From an uncultured Desulfobulbus sp. (lineage in GTDB: Bacteria; Desulfobacterota; Desulfobulbia; Desulfobulbales; Desulfobulbaceae): a DNA stretch of 7,783 bases. This document shows positions 1 through 5,299 of this stretch, in pieces. The DNA lies in the NCBI GenBank assembly GCA_946539945.1, contig CAMNHX010000062.1, positions 1-7,783 on the forward strand. The letters run 5' to 3'. The notes under the pieces were generated by a model. The model saw only the letters and a list, made by a program, of their open reading frames with translations. It had not been told where the DNA came from and ran no database searches. Position numbers and translations under genes: made by a program. Numbering within the stretch: position 1 is the first letter of the stretch; the number at the start of each line of letters is the position of its first letter.

Positions 1-952
1 TCTGGGCATCCTGATCTGGTTGACCAAACTGGGTGTATGCGTACCCAAGAACATCTGGCAGTTTGAGGCGCAGTCCGCGTGGTTGCCCTCCTGGTCCGGG
101 TCCATTCAGGCTTCTGACGTGACCGAGTTCAAGGAGAACATGAGCCAGATCAAGGCTTGGATGCCCTACATTCTGTGCGGTATCATTCTGGTGGTCACCC
201 GTGTTCCTTTCTTTGGTCTCAAGAAGCTCATGAACGGCGTACTCACTATAGGGTGCGGTAAGGTGACTTTGGGTTGGGAGAGCATTTTGGGTGTCGTGGA
301 GCGTATCAAACCCGATGGCACGCCACAAATGCTGGATGCCAAAATCGATCTGCTCTGGTTGCCGGGTACTATTCCCTTCATCCTGGTGGCGCTTCTCACC
401 ATCGCCCTGCACAAGATGAGCAAGGACAAGGTGGCTGGTGCCTGGAAAACCACCTGCCAGAAGATGGTGGCCCCCACCATCGCCCTGATTGCGGCAGTGT
501 CTCTGGTATCCATCTTCCGCGGCACTGGCATGACGACTGAATTGCTGGCAGACGGCAGCAAGATGCCCTCCATGCCGCTGGCCATGGCTACGGTCTGCGC
601 GAGCGTCATTGGACAGGCCTGGCCGGCAGTGGCTTCCTATATTGGCGGTCTGGGGGCTTTCATCACCGGTTCCAACACGGTGTCTGATATGCTCTTTGCC
701 AACTTCCAGTGGGATGTGGCCCAGCAGCTCCACTATAACGTGAAGCAGTCCATCGCCATCTTGAGCGCCCAGGGTGCGGGCGGTGCAATGGGCAACATGA
801 TCTGCGTGCATAACATTGTGGCTGCCTGCGCGGTTTCCGGCCTGATTGGTCGCGAGGGCGACATTCTGAAACAAACGGTCTGGCCCTTCCTGCTCTACAG
901 TGTGCCGGTGGGCATTGTGGCCTGTGTTCTGGTCTTTGCTGTGTTCGCGTGA
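1..952 (+). CDS. lctP: L-lactate permease, C-terminal part (5' end outside window)
   Basis: The reading frame is open from base 2 to the TGA at 950-952, so 316 C-terminal residues are visible; the apparent TTG start at 20 is only an internal Leu codon. The product is a polytopic inner-membrane permease of the LctP family, which imports lactate (or glycolate) with protons. Family members are usually about 550 residues, so a bit over half is here. Family-typical stretches are the LPGTIPFIL segment, the SNTVSDMLFANFQWDVAQQ segment and the GAMGNMICVHNIVAACAVSGL segment followed by GREGDIL, then a last hydrophobic helix ending at the C-terminus. The gene is closed by a strong terminator and separated by a new promoter from the cobalamin-controlled genes, so it belongs to a different transcription unit, probably lactate metabolism. 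The family call is firm; the exact substrate is not shown by sequence. Confidence 0.93.
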   Translation, partial: LGILIWLTKLGVCVPKNIWQFEAQSAWLPSWSGSIQASDVTEFKENMSQIKAWMPYILCGIILVVTRVPFFGLKKLMNGVLTIGCGKVTLGWESILGVVERIKPDGTPQMLDAKIDLLWLPGTIPFILVALLTIALHKMSKDKVAGAWKTTCQKMVAPTIALIAAVSLVSIFRGTGMTTELLADGSKMPSMPLAMATVCASVIGQAWPAVASYIGGLGAFITGSNTVSDMLFANFQWDVAQQLHYNVKQSIAILSAQGAGGAMGNMICVHNIVAACAVSGLIGREGDILKQTVWPFLLYSVPVGIVACVLVFAVFA

Positions 953-980
953 CAGCGTAGCGCTTCACGCCTGCGCAAAC

Positions 981-1016
981 AGGGCTGTCCGGCTTGCCGG
1001 ACAGCCCTTTGTTTTG
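981..1016 (+). terminator. Intrinsic terminator of the lactate permease unit
   Basis: A perfect 12-bp GC-rich stem (981-992 with 997-1008) closes a CTTG tetraloop and runs into a T-rich tail at 1008-1016. It begins 28 bp after the permease stop codon. This is a textbook rho-independent terminator and marks the end of the upstream transcription unit. Confidence 0.93.
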
Positions 1017-1276
1017 GAAAAATAGAAAGAGTATGACACGCAAAGAGTACCTGAAAAACGGTAAGGTTTGCGGTGAAACACTGTCGGCAGGGAGTTCCCT
1101 GATCCACGGAGAACAGAATGCCCAAAGCCGTGACCGAGGCGTTGCAAGATCTCTTCTGCCTCGGTTCAAAAAGTTTTTTCTCTTTGGCCTTCAAAAGAAG
1201 ACCACAGAAACAATCTGTCTGCTTTCAACGAAAAAGGCAGGCAACTTTGGGTATTTGGACAGGTCCCCGTTTCGCA
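1017..1276. other. Intergenic stretch without a convincing gene
   Basis: About 260 bp between the permease terminator and the next promoter, visibly more A/T-rich than the flanking genes. No open frame here has both a credible Shine-Dalgarno and protein-like composition. The frame starting at ATG 1118 does have a GGAG at 1108-1111, but it continues through the promoter and riboswitch and is unlikely to be real. The stretch holds an 8-bp perfect inverted repeat (1133-1140 with 1158-1165) with a 17-nt loop, a T-run at 1174-1179 that lies too far from that stem for a classical terminator, and a short GGAC-AG-GTCC palindrome at 1257-1266 just upstream of the promoter. I see nothing more. Confidence 0.5.
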
Positions 1277-1305
1277 TTGACTCTTGCCGGGCATTCCGCT
1301 ATATT
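1277..1305 (+). promoter_or_regulatory. Sigma70-type promoter of the riboswitch operon
   Basis: A -35 element TTGACT (1277-1282) and a -10 element TATATT (1300-1305) are separated by exactly 17 bp. Transcription would begin near 1312-1313, only a few bases before the first helix of the cobalamin riboswitch (from 1316). That is where a riboswitch promoter should lie. The palindrome at 1257-1266 could be a protein site, but there is no further support for that. Confidence 0.82.
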
Positions 1306-1315
1306 CAATACCCGC

Positions 1316-1470
1316 TTCAGGTGTCCGAAAGGACAGAAAAGGGAACTCCGTGAAAATCGGAGACGGGCCCGCCGCTGTAACCGGGAACAAAAGCCGTACA
1401 AAGTCACTGGCAGAAATGCCGGGAAGACGCGGCAAGTAGGATGAACCGGAAGTCAGAAGACCTGCCTGAA
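1316..1470 (+). ncRNA. Cobalamin riboswitch (B12 element)
   Basis: The conserved cobalamin aptamer landmarks occur in order: AAAAGGGAACTCCGTGAAAA (1337-1356), the core GACGGGCCCGCCGCTGTAA (1362-1380), and the 3' B12 box GAAGTCAGAAGACCTGCCTG (1449-1468). The closing helix P1 can form between TTCAGG (1316-1321) and CCTGAA (1465-1470). In this family, binding of adenosylcobalamin or a related cobalamin stabilises a fold that lowers expression of downstream uptake or synthesis genes. Here the aptamer sits 3-4 nt after the predicted transcription start, and an intrinsic terminator follows, so control is probably by premature termination. It links the whole downstream operon to cobalamin or cobalt status. 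Confidence 0.96.
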
Positions 1471-1537
1471 CGCAACGGAAACTGCCGCGTGGACAACGGC
1501 GTATCCCGGCACATATCCTGCGGATAAGAGGGCAATC

Positions 1538-1573
1538 CCGGATCGGACTTTGACAGTTCGATCCGGTTTTTTT
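1538..1573 (+). terminator. Expression-platform terminator of the riboswitch
   Basis: CCGGATCG (1538-1545) pairs with CGATCCGG (1559-1566); three more pairs, including one G-U, extend the stem to 11 bp around a 7-nt loop, followed by seven T residues (1567-1573). It lies 68 nt after the aptamer and before any coding frame, as expected for a riboswitch that works by transcription termination. The competing antiterminator is not obvious. One candidate alternative pairing is 1520-1527 with 1572-1579, which would enclose the hairpin and take up the end of its T-run. Confidence 0.9.
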
Positions 1574-1630
1574 ATCCGCCGCTTTCTGTTTCGGATGCAC
1601 CTTCCTGCGGCTTCGCGCTCACCCTGCCAA

Positions 1631-1635
1631 AGGGA
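1631..1635 (+). promoter_or_regulatory. Shine-Dalgarno of the leader ORF
   Basis: AGGGA lies 6 nt before ATG 1642. This is a better-placed ribosome site than most in the operon and is the main reason for taking the short leader frame seriously. Confidence 0.55.
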
Positions 1636-1641
1636 AGAATC

Positions 1642-1746
1642 ATGCCATCCAAACCTCTCTTGGGCATCCGCCCCTGTTCCATTGTCTCTTCCTTCCCCGC
1701 AGAAGAGCGGGTGTGCGCCCTTCCCGTTTTGAGGTTGCAACCATGA
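1642..1746 (+). CDS. Possible 34-residue leader peptide coupled to exbB
   Basis: The frame runs from ATG 1642 to TGA 1744-1746 and encodes 34 residues, beginning MPSKPLLGIRPC and ending LPVLRLQP. It has a good Shine-Dalgarno (AGGGA, 6-nt spacing), and its stop overlaps the exbB start as ATGA, the same junction style used elsewhere in this operon. It lies downstream of the riboswitch terminator, so it would be translated only on read-through transcripts. The peptide has two Cys, no membrane segment and no recognisable domain. It could be a translated leader whose ribosomes deliver translation to exbB, a genuine small protein, or chance. I do not recognise it in any family. Confidence 0.42.
   Translation: MPSKPLLGIRPCSIVSSFPAEERVCALPVLRLQP
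1731..1734 (+). promoter_or_regulatory. Shine-Dalgarno of exbB
   Basis: GAGG with 8-nt spacing to ATG 1743 favours that start over the in-frame GTG at 1713, which would add ten residues that do not look like an ExbB N-terminus. Confidence 0.65.
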
Positions 1747-2168
1747 ACGAGCAACTGCACAACCTCGTGGATTACGGCGTTTTGGGCCTGCTGCTGCTCT
1801 TGAGTATTGTGGCGCTGGCCATTGCGGTGGAACGCTGGTTGGTTTTTCGTGCTACCCGGGTGGAAGACTTTGCCAAGCGCAAGGAACTGGAACTGCACCT
1901 CTCGGAAAAGCTGCACCTCATCGCCACCATCGGCGCAAATGCCCCCTATATCGGGCTTTTGGGCACGGTTCTGGGCATCATGCTCACCTTCTACGACATC
2001 GGCAGCGTGGGCTTTGATACAGCCAAGATCATGAAGGGGCTGGCCCTGGCGCTCAAGGCCACTGCCGCCGGGCTTCTGGTGGCCATTCCTTCGGTGGCCT
2101 GCTACAACCTACTTTTGCGCAAAACCCGCGTGCTCCTCATGCAATGGGACATTGCCCATGAACGGTGA
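1743..2168 (+). CDS. exbB: TonB-system proton channel ExbB (short form)
   Basis: A 141-residue inner-membrane protein of the MotA/TolQ/ExbB proton-channel family. With ExbD it forms the proton-driven motor that energises TonB. Three membrane segments are visible: about residues 11-33, then 68-88 containing the family motif GLLGTVLGIM (from Gly71), then about 103-125 containing LKATAAGLLVAIP with the conserved Thr107 in the channel helix. The length matches the short group-2 ExbB type rather than the roughly 240-residue E. coli form. ATG 1743 is chosen for its GAGG ribosome site and its ATGA overlap with the leader frame; GTG 1713 is a less likely alternative. The 3' end overlaps exbD by 11 nt. 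TolQ of the Tol-Pal system is the related alternative, but the adjoining tonB and riboswitch argue for ExbB. Confidence 0.93.
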   Translation: MNEQLHNLVDYGVLGLLLLLSIVALAIAVERWLVFRATRVEDFAKRKELELHLSEKLHLIATIGANAPYIGLLGTVLGIMLTFYDIGSVGFDTAKIMKGLALALKATAAGLLVAIPSVACYNLLLRKTRVLLMQWDIAHER

Positions 2169-2547
2169 ACAGGAGTTCGATTATCTGAACGTCATTCCCT
2201 TGGTGGATGTGATGCTGGTGCTTCTGACCATTGTACTCACCACCTCCACCTTCATTGCCACAGGCGGTATCGCCGTGAATCTGCCCAAGGCAGAGGGCGG
2301 TGAAGCAGCCACAGCAGTGGAGTCCCGCAGCATCGTGGTTGACAAGGGCGGGCAGGTCTTTCTGGATGATAAAAAGTTGAGTCTGGAAGATCTGGCCGTG
2401 GCCTTGAGCGCTACTCCCCGCGATACTCCGCTCCTCTTGCGGGCTGACCGGGACCTGCCGCTCCAGGGTTTTGTCGAGGTTTATGAGTGCGTGAAAAAGC
2501 AGGGCTTCACCAGCTTGAGCCTGCAAACCGAACAGAAGTCAAAATGA
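2158..2547 (+). CDS. exbD: TonB-system stator protein ExbD
   Basis: A 129-residue ExbD/TolR-family protein with one N-terminal membrane helix and a periplasmic domain. The stretch FDYLNVIPLVDVMLVLLTIVL (in two parts: FDYLN, then the helix from Val12) contains the essential membrane Asp as Asp17, equivalent to the proton-carrying Asp of E. coli ExbD. The periplasmic part carries the family pattern VNLPKAE, then SIVVDKGGQVFLDD, then LLLRADRDLPLQGFVEVYECVKKQG. ATG 2158 is preferred; TTG 2152 would add two residues. Only a weak GGGA (2146-2149) precedes it, so translation is probably coupled to exbB, with which it overlaps by 11 nt. The stop overlaps the tonB start as ATGA. It works with ExbB and TonB to transmit proton-motive force to outer-membrane receptors. 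Confidence 0.94.
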   Translation: MNGEQEFDYLNVIPLVDVMLVLLTIVLTTSTFIATGGIAVNLPKAEGGEAATAVESRSIVVDKGGQVFLDDKKLSLEDLAVALSATPRDTPLLLRADRDLPLQGFVEVYECVKKQGFTSLSLQTEQKSK

Positions 2548-3446
2548 AGGCCCAGTTCAAGGGCGGGGCGCTGTCCGTTATTCTACACTGCCTCTTTGTC
2601 CTGACGCTCACATCCTTGAGTGCGCATCTGGAAGCGCCTCCTCCGCCCATCAAGATGGACCTCATGATCCTGCCTACCCCGGATCTGCCGGAACCGGTTG
2701 AGGAAGAAGAACCTGCGCCTGGTCCGCCTGCCGTAGCTCCGGCTGCTCCAGCCTCACCTGCCCCGGCAGTCGAAGCCCCTCACCCCAAGCCTCCGCCAAA
2801 AAAGCCGGTACTGAAAAAACAGGTGGCAAAGCCCAAGGTGGAGAAGCCCAAACCGGTTCCAAAACCCAAGCCGGAGAAGCCCAAACCGATTTCAAAACCC
2901 AAGCCGGTCACAAAACCCAAACCGGAAAAACCCACGTACCGGGTTGTGCGGGAACAGTCGGCAGTAGGGAGAGCCTCGCAGACTGCAACAGACAGTTCCG
3001 CCCGTACCGTTTCACTCAGTGTGGGTACTGCTACCGGAGCGACGCAGGGACTGGCGCGATACAGCACAGGTCGGGGAACAGGAGCGGGCACAGGAAGAGG
3101 CACGGGTAGCGGCGCTCAACGCGGTACTGCGACTGGTCAGGGCACAGGAAAGAGCGTGTACAAGCCCGGCGAGATTGACGGCAAGCTTCAGGTCCTGAAA
3201 AAGACGCCACCTGAATATCCGGCTTCAGCCCGACGACGCAACATCGAGGGTTGGGTCAAGGTGCAGTTCATTGTCAATACCCACGGTCAGCCCGAACAGA
3301 TCCGGGTTGTGTCTGCGGAGCCGCGAGGTGTGTTCGATGCCAATGCCCTGCGGGCAATCAGCCAGTGGCGCTTCCGGCCCGGACAGGTTCAGGGCCGGGC
3401 GGTGCGGGTTCTGGTGCAGCAGACTATCCGCTTCCAGCTCCGCTGA
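2544..3446 (+). CDS. tonB: Energy-transducing protein TonB
   Basis: A 300-residue TonB. The N-terminal helix (about residues 8-27) carries the signature SxxxH as Ser11-Val-Ile-Leu-His15, the residues that contact ExbD/ExbB. Next comes a periplasm-spanning linker: a Pro/Glu-rich part (about 31-75), a Lys-Pro repeat region (about 80-131) and a Gly/Thr-rich part (about 155-205). The C-terminal TonB domain (about 210-300) includes the PEYPASARR motif with Tyr225-Pro226, then VKVQFIV, then ALRAISQWRFRPG. ATG 2544 overlaps the exbD stop (ATGA); an upstream in-frame GTG at 2487 lies inside exbD and is unlikely. It would couple the ExbBD motor to a TonB-dependent receptor, presumably for cobalamin or a related ligand given the riboswitch. 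No receptor gene is in this window. The linker is longer than that of E. coli TonB (239 residues in total). Confidence 0.95.
   Translation: MKAQFKGGALSVILHCLFVLTLTSLSAHLEAPPPPIKMDLMILPTPDLPEPVEEEEPAPGPPAVAPAAPASPAPAVEAPHPKPPPKKPVLKKQVAKPKVEKPKPVPKPKPEKPKPISKPKPVTKPKPEKPTYRVVREQSAVGRASQTATDSSARTVSLSVGTATGATQGLARYSTGRGTGAGTGRGTGSGAQRGTATGQGTGKSVYKPGEIDGKLQVLKKTPPEYPASARRRNIEGWVKVQFIVNTHGQPEQIRVVSAEPRGVFDANALRAISQWRFRPGQVQGRAVRVLVQQTIRFQLR
2841..2906 (+). repeat. 33-bp tandem repeat in the tonB linker
   Basis: Two adjacent 33-bp copies (2841-2873 and 2874-2906) differ at only two positions and encode EKPKPVPKPKP and EKPKPISKPKP. A degenerate third copy follows from 2907 (VTKPKPEKP). The repeat stays in frame, so copy-number change would lengthen or shorten the rigid Lys-Pro linker without breaking the gene. 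Confidence 0.88.
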
Positions 3447-3650
3447 AGCGCAGGACAGCGGAAGATTGAAAACAGGCAAGACTTTTCCTGTATCCCTTCA
3501 GGAAAATCCGGCAAAAACGGACAGAATTTTTCTCTTGAGAAACAGGCAAGAACTTTTGGTACCACCTGTGCAAGCCGGGCAACACAGGTGTTGCTCTTTT
3601 TTTCTCTTTCTCCTGTGCCCAACAGGACTATCAGGCAAAACGCTACCGCC
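3447..3650 (+). promoter_or_regulatory. Structured tonB-ccsA intergenic region with direct repeat
   Basis: This is the only sizeable gap in an otherwise overlapping operon. It holds a direct repeat (TTGAAAACAGGCAAGACTTTT at 3466-3486 and a 23-nt copy with two one-base insertions at 3535-3557; the cores start 70 bp apart). It also holds several hairpins: 3483-3490 with 3499-3506 (8 bp, perfect), 3563-3570 with 3583-3590 (8 bp, perfect), 3577-3584 with 3589-3596 (terminator-like), and 3611-3616 with 3622-3627 (6 bp). Each repeat copy is followed by a CCTGT that can pair with its ACAGG (3472-3476 with 3487-3491; 3542-3546 with 3565-3569), so alternative folds compete. No convincing sigma70 promoter was found. 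It may tune expression of the downstream genes relative to tonB. Confidence 0.5.
3577..3603 (+). terminator. Probable intrinsic terminator or attenuator after tonB
   Basis: An 8-bp stem with one G-U pair (3577-3584 with 3589-3596, 4-nt loop CAGG) runs directly into seven T residues (3597-3603). A second perfect hairpin, 3563-3570 with 3583-3590, uses the same bases and cannot coexist with it, which is the arrangement of terminator and antiterminator. The downstream genes lack an obvious promoter of their own, so partial read-through seems more likely than a full stop. Confidence 0.6.
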
Positions 3651-4436
3651 ATGCCCTCTGCCACCCAAGTCTCTGCCGCCGCATCCTCCATTGCCTTGGC
3701 GGCCCATGTCCTTGCCCTGTTCCTGCAGGGCTTTCAACCCCGAAACCGCGCCCTGCCCTGGTGCGCAGGCACAGGCACAGTTGCCCTGTTTCTCGTCGTG
3801 CTGTACCGCTACCTCGGAGCCTGGCCCATGCTGCCCATGCACCTGGCCCCAAGCTTGAGCGCTGCCCTGCTGGCCCTCTTTGTGCTGGTCTGGATGGTCC
3901 GCTTCCAGAGGCAGGAAAGCAGTGCATTGGAACTGCTCGCGCTCCGCACGGTACTGGTACTGCTTCTGTGCTGCTTGAGCGCGACTCTGTTCTTCCCCCG
4001 TGACTTCTACCTCCCATTTCTCCGCTCGGACAGTCCCTTTGCCCATCTCATGCTCCTGTCCGGGGCCTGCGGACGGGTCTGCTTTGTTCTGGGTACGGTC
4101 TGGAGTCTGGTCTTTTTCCTGGCTGCTGAAGAAGAACGGCTTCCCTGCCTCAAGCGGGCGCTGGTCTGGATGGTCTGGGGCTTTGCCCTGTGGACGCTTG
4201 CCATGTTCAGCGGTGAACTCTGGTCCTATCTGGGTTGGGGCACAGCAGTAGTCTGGGAGGATCCTGCCCTGCTGTTGATGATGGCTGCCTGGTTCCTGGC
4301 CATTGCCGTGCTTCACCTGCACTTTTCCCGGTTCCTTGGCATGAGGATCCGGGCCGCCTGCGTGGCAGCTTGCGGTCTGGGCATTCTGGTTCTGGGTTTG
4401 CTGGCTGACTTTGGTCCCTTCCGTCCACTCTGGTGA
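3651..4436 (+). CDS. CcsA/HemX-like cytochrome c assembly family membrane protein
   Basis: A 261-residue protein with about eight hydrophobic helices and very little outside the membrane. It belongs with the CcsA/ResC/CcmC/HemX family, whose members bind or translocate haem. The tryptophan-rich periplasmic signature is recognisable but divergent: GELWSYLGWGTAVVWEDP at residues 188-205, with Trp191, Trp196, Gly197 and Trp202 kept, whereas the usual form is WGxxWxWDPKE. Flanking His candidates for haem ligation are His132 (before) and His222/His224 (after). ATG 3651 has only a weak, distant AGG upstream; a GTG at 3588 would put the terminator T-run inside the gene and is less likely. The stop overlaps the next gene as TGATG, and that gene is ResB-like, the usual partner of CcsA. 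The length fits HemX-type members. Function in this operon is inferred. Confidence 0.75.
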   Translation: MPSATQVSAAASSIALAAHVLALFLQGFQPRNRALPWCAGTGTVALFLVVLYRYLGAWPMLPMHLAPSLSAALLALFVLVWMVRFQRQESSALELLALRTVLVLLLCCLSATLFFPRDFYLPFLRSDSPFAHLMLLSGACGRVCFVLGTVWSLVFFLAAEEERLPCLKRALVWMVWGFALWTLAMFSGELWSYLGWGTAVVWEDPALLLMMAAWFLAIAVLHLHFSRFLGMRIRAACVAACGLGILVLGLLADFGPFRPLW

Positions 4437-5299
4437 TGCTCATGTCTGTCAAGCCCTTCTTCACCCGCCTCTGGAAGGCCCTGGCCTCGATCCACCTGTC
4501 CCTGATCCTCTGCCTGCTTCTGGCTGCTGACGCGGTATGGGGATACGCCTGCATCCATCGTCAGACCGCGCTCTTCATCCCGCTCAATGACATGGGACTC
4601 ATCCCCTGGGCTCGCACCTGGGGGCAAAGCGCTCCAGCGACCAGCGCCTGGTTCTTCCTGCTCTTGATTCTCTTGGCCCTGCTGGCCCTGAACACCCTGG
4701 CCTGCACTCTGGAACGCTTGCGGCAACTCTGGGCTGTCCGCACCCAGTTCTCCCTGTGCCGCTTTCTGGGCAAACTGGGGCCGCACATCATGCACCTGTC
4801 AGTCTTGCTCATCCTTCTGGGCTATCTGGCCAGCTATACACTCGCCAAAACAGAACACGGCGTCCTTCTGCCGGGGCGGTCCCTGGACCTGCCCGGAAAC
4901 GCGGGCAAGCTGCACTTCACCGCCTTTGCCCATGAGGCTTATCAGGGTAAACGGATGCCCCTCTTTCAGGGCGAGGTCATCCGTCCCAAAGCCCTGCTGC
5001 GACTGGAGGCCGCAGACGGCACAGTCCGCGAGGCTGCACTCGGCTTCAACCGACCGGTCCGACTGGGCGGCTGGAGCGTGCATCTGGAGGAGTTCGCACC
5101 CAAACACAGCGGCGGCATGGGACTGAAGCCGCGCATTGACCTCAAAATGCGCCGCGATCCCGGTGTGCAGCTCTACTTCGCAGGCATTCTACTCTTCTGT
5201 TTGGGCTTGGGCTTGTATCTGCCAGAACGGCTTGTTCAGGAAAAACATCAGGAAACACACAAGAAACCACTGCAAGGAGAAACAGGGAGGCAAAAATGA
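4436..5299 (+). CDS. Short ResB/CcsB-like cytochrome c biogenesis family protein
   Basis: A 287-residue membrane protein resembling ResB/CcsB, partner of CcsA in system II cytochrome c assembly. Features in order: LASIHLSLIL and helix 1 (about 17-40); helix 2 (about 70-92) ending in the family pattern NTLACTLERL (Asn86, Cys90, Arg94); helix 3 with GPHIMHLSVLLILLGYL (His117 and His120 at its start); a periplasmic beta-rich domain (about 140-240); and MRRDPGVQLYFAGILLFCLGLGLYL, whose DPG (from Asp241) leads helix 4. Typical ResB proteins are about 400-600 residues, so the periplasmic domain is much reduced. ATG 4436 overlaps the preceding stop (TGATG); GTG 4433 and ATG 4442 are alternatives. 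No ribosome site is evident, so translation is probably coupled. With the CcsA-like neighbour it probably forms a haem- or tetrapyrrole-handling complex; the substrate is unproven. Confidence 0.78.
   Translation: MLMSVKPFFTRLWKALASIHLSLILCLLLAADAVWGYACIHRQTALFIPLNDMGLIPWARTWGQSAPATSAWFFLLLILLALLALNTLACTLERLRQLWAVRTQFSLCRFLGKLGPHIMHLSVLLILLGYLASYTLAKTEHGVLLPGRSLDLPGNAGKLHFTAFAHEAYQGKRMPLFQGEVIRPKALLRLEAADGTVREAALGFNRPVRLGGWSVHLEEFAPKHSGGMGLKPRIDLKMRRDPGVQLYFAGILLFCLGLGLYLPERLVQEKHQETHKKPLQGETGRQK

Noticed and set aside
241..253. ACTCACTATAGGG, identical to the 3' part of a phage T7 promoter
   Set aside because: It is in frame inside the lactate permease, and none of the seven bases upstream match the T7 consensus; a coincidence of codons rather than a promoter or vector remnant.
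1133..1179. Inverted repeat followed by a T-run as a second terminator
   Set aside because: The 17-nt loop and 8-nt gap before the T-run are unlike an intrinsic terminator, and the permease already has a strong one.
1118..1444. Plus-strand frame of 108 codons starting after a GGAG
   Set aside because: It runs through the sigma70 promoter and most of the riboswitch aptamer, whose sequence is constrained as RNA.
1713..1742. GTG 1713 as an upstream exbB start
   Set aside because: No suitable ribosome site; ATG 1743 has GAGG at 8 nt and overlaps the leader stop.
3466..3496. Promoter candidate TTGAAA ... TATCCC after tonB
   Set aside because: 19-bp spacing and a poor -10 element; not strong enough to call.
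3588..3650. GTG 3588 as the start of the CcsA-like gene
   Set aside because: It lies inside the terminator-like hairpin and would encode its T-run; the extra 21 residues add nothing family-like, and ATG 3651 sits just before the first helix.
3498..4322. Minus-strand frame of 274 codons, Gln/Gly-rich
   Set aside because: Antisense to the CcsA-like gene and the intergenic hairpins; composition is unlike a folded protein and no ribosome site was seen.
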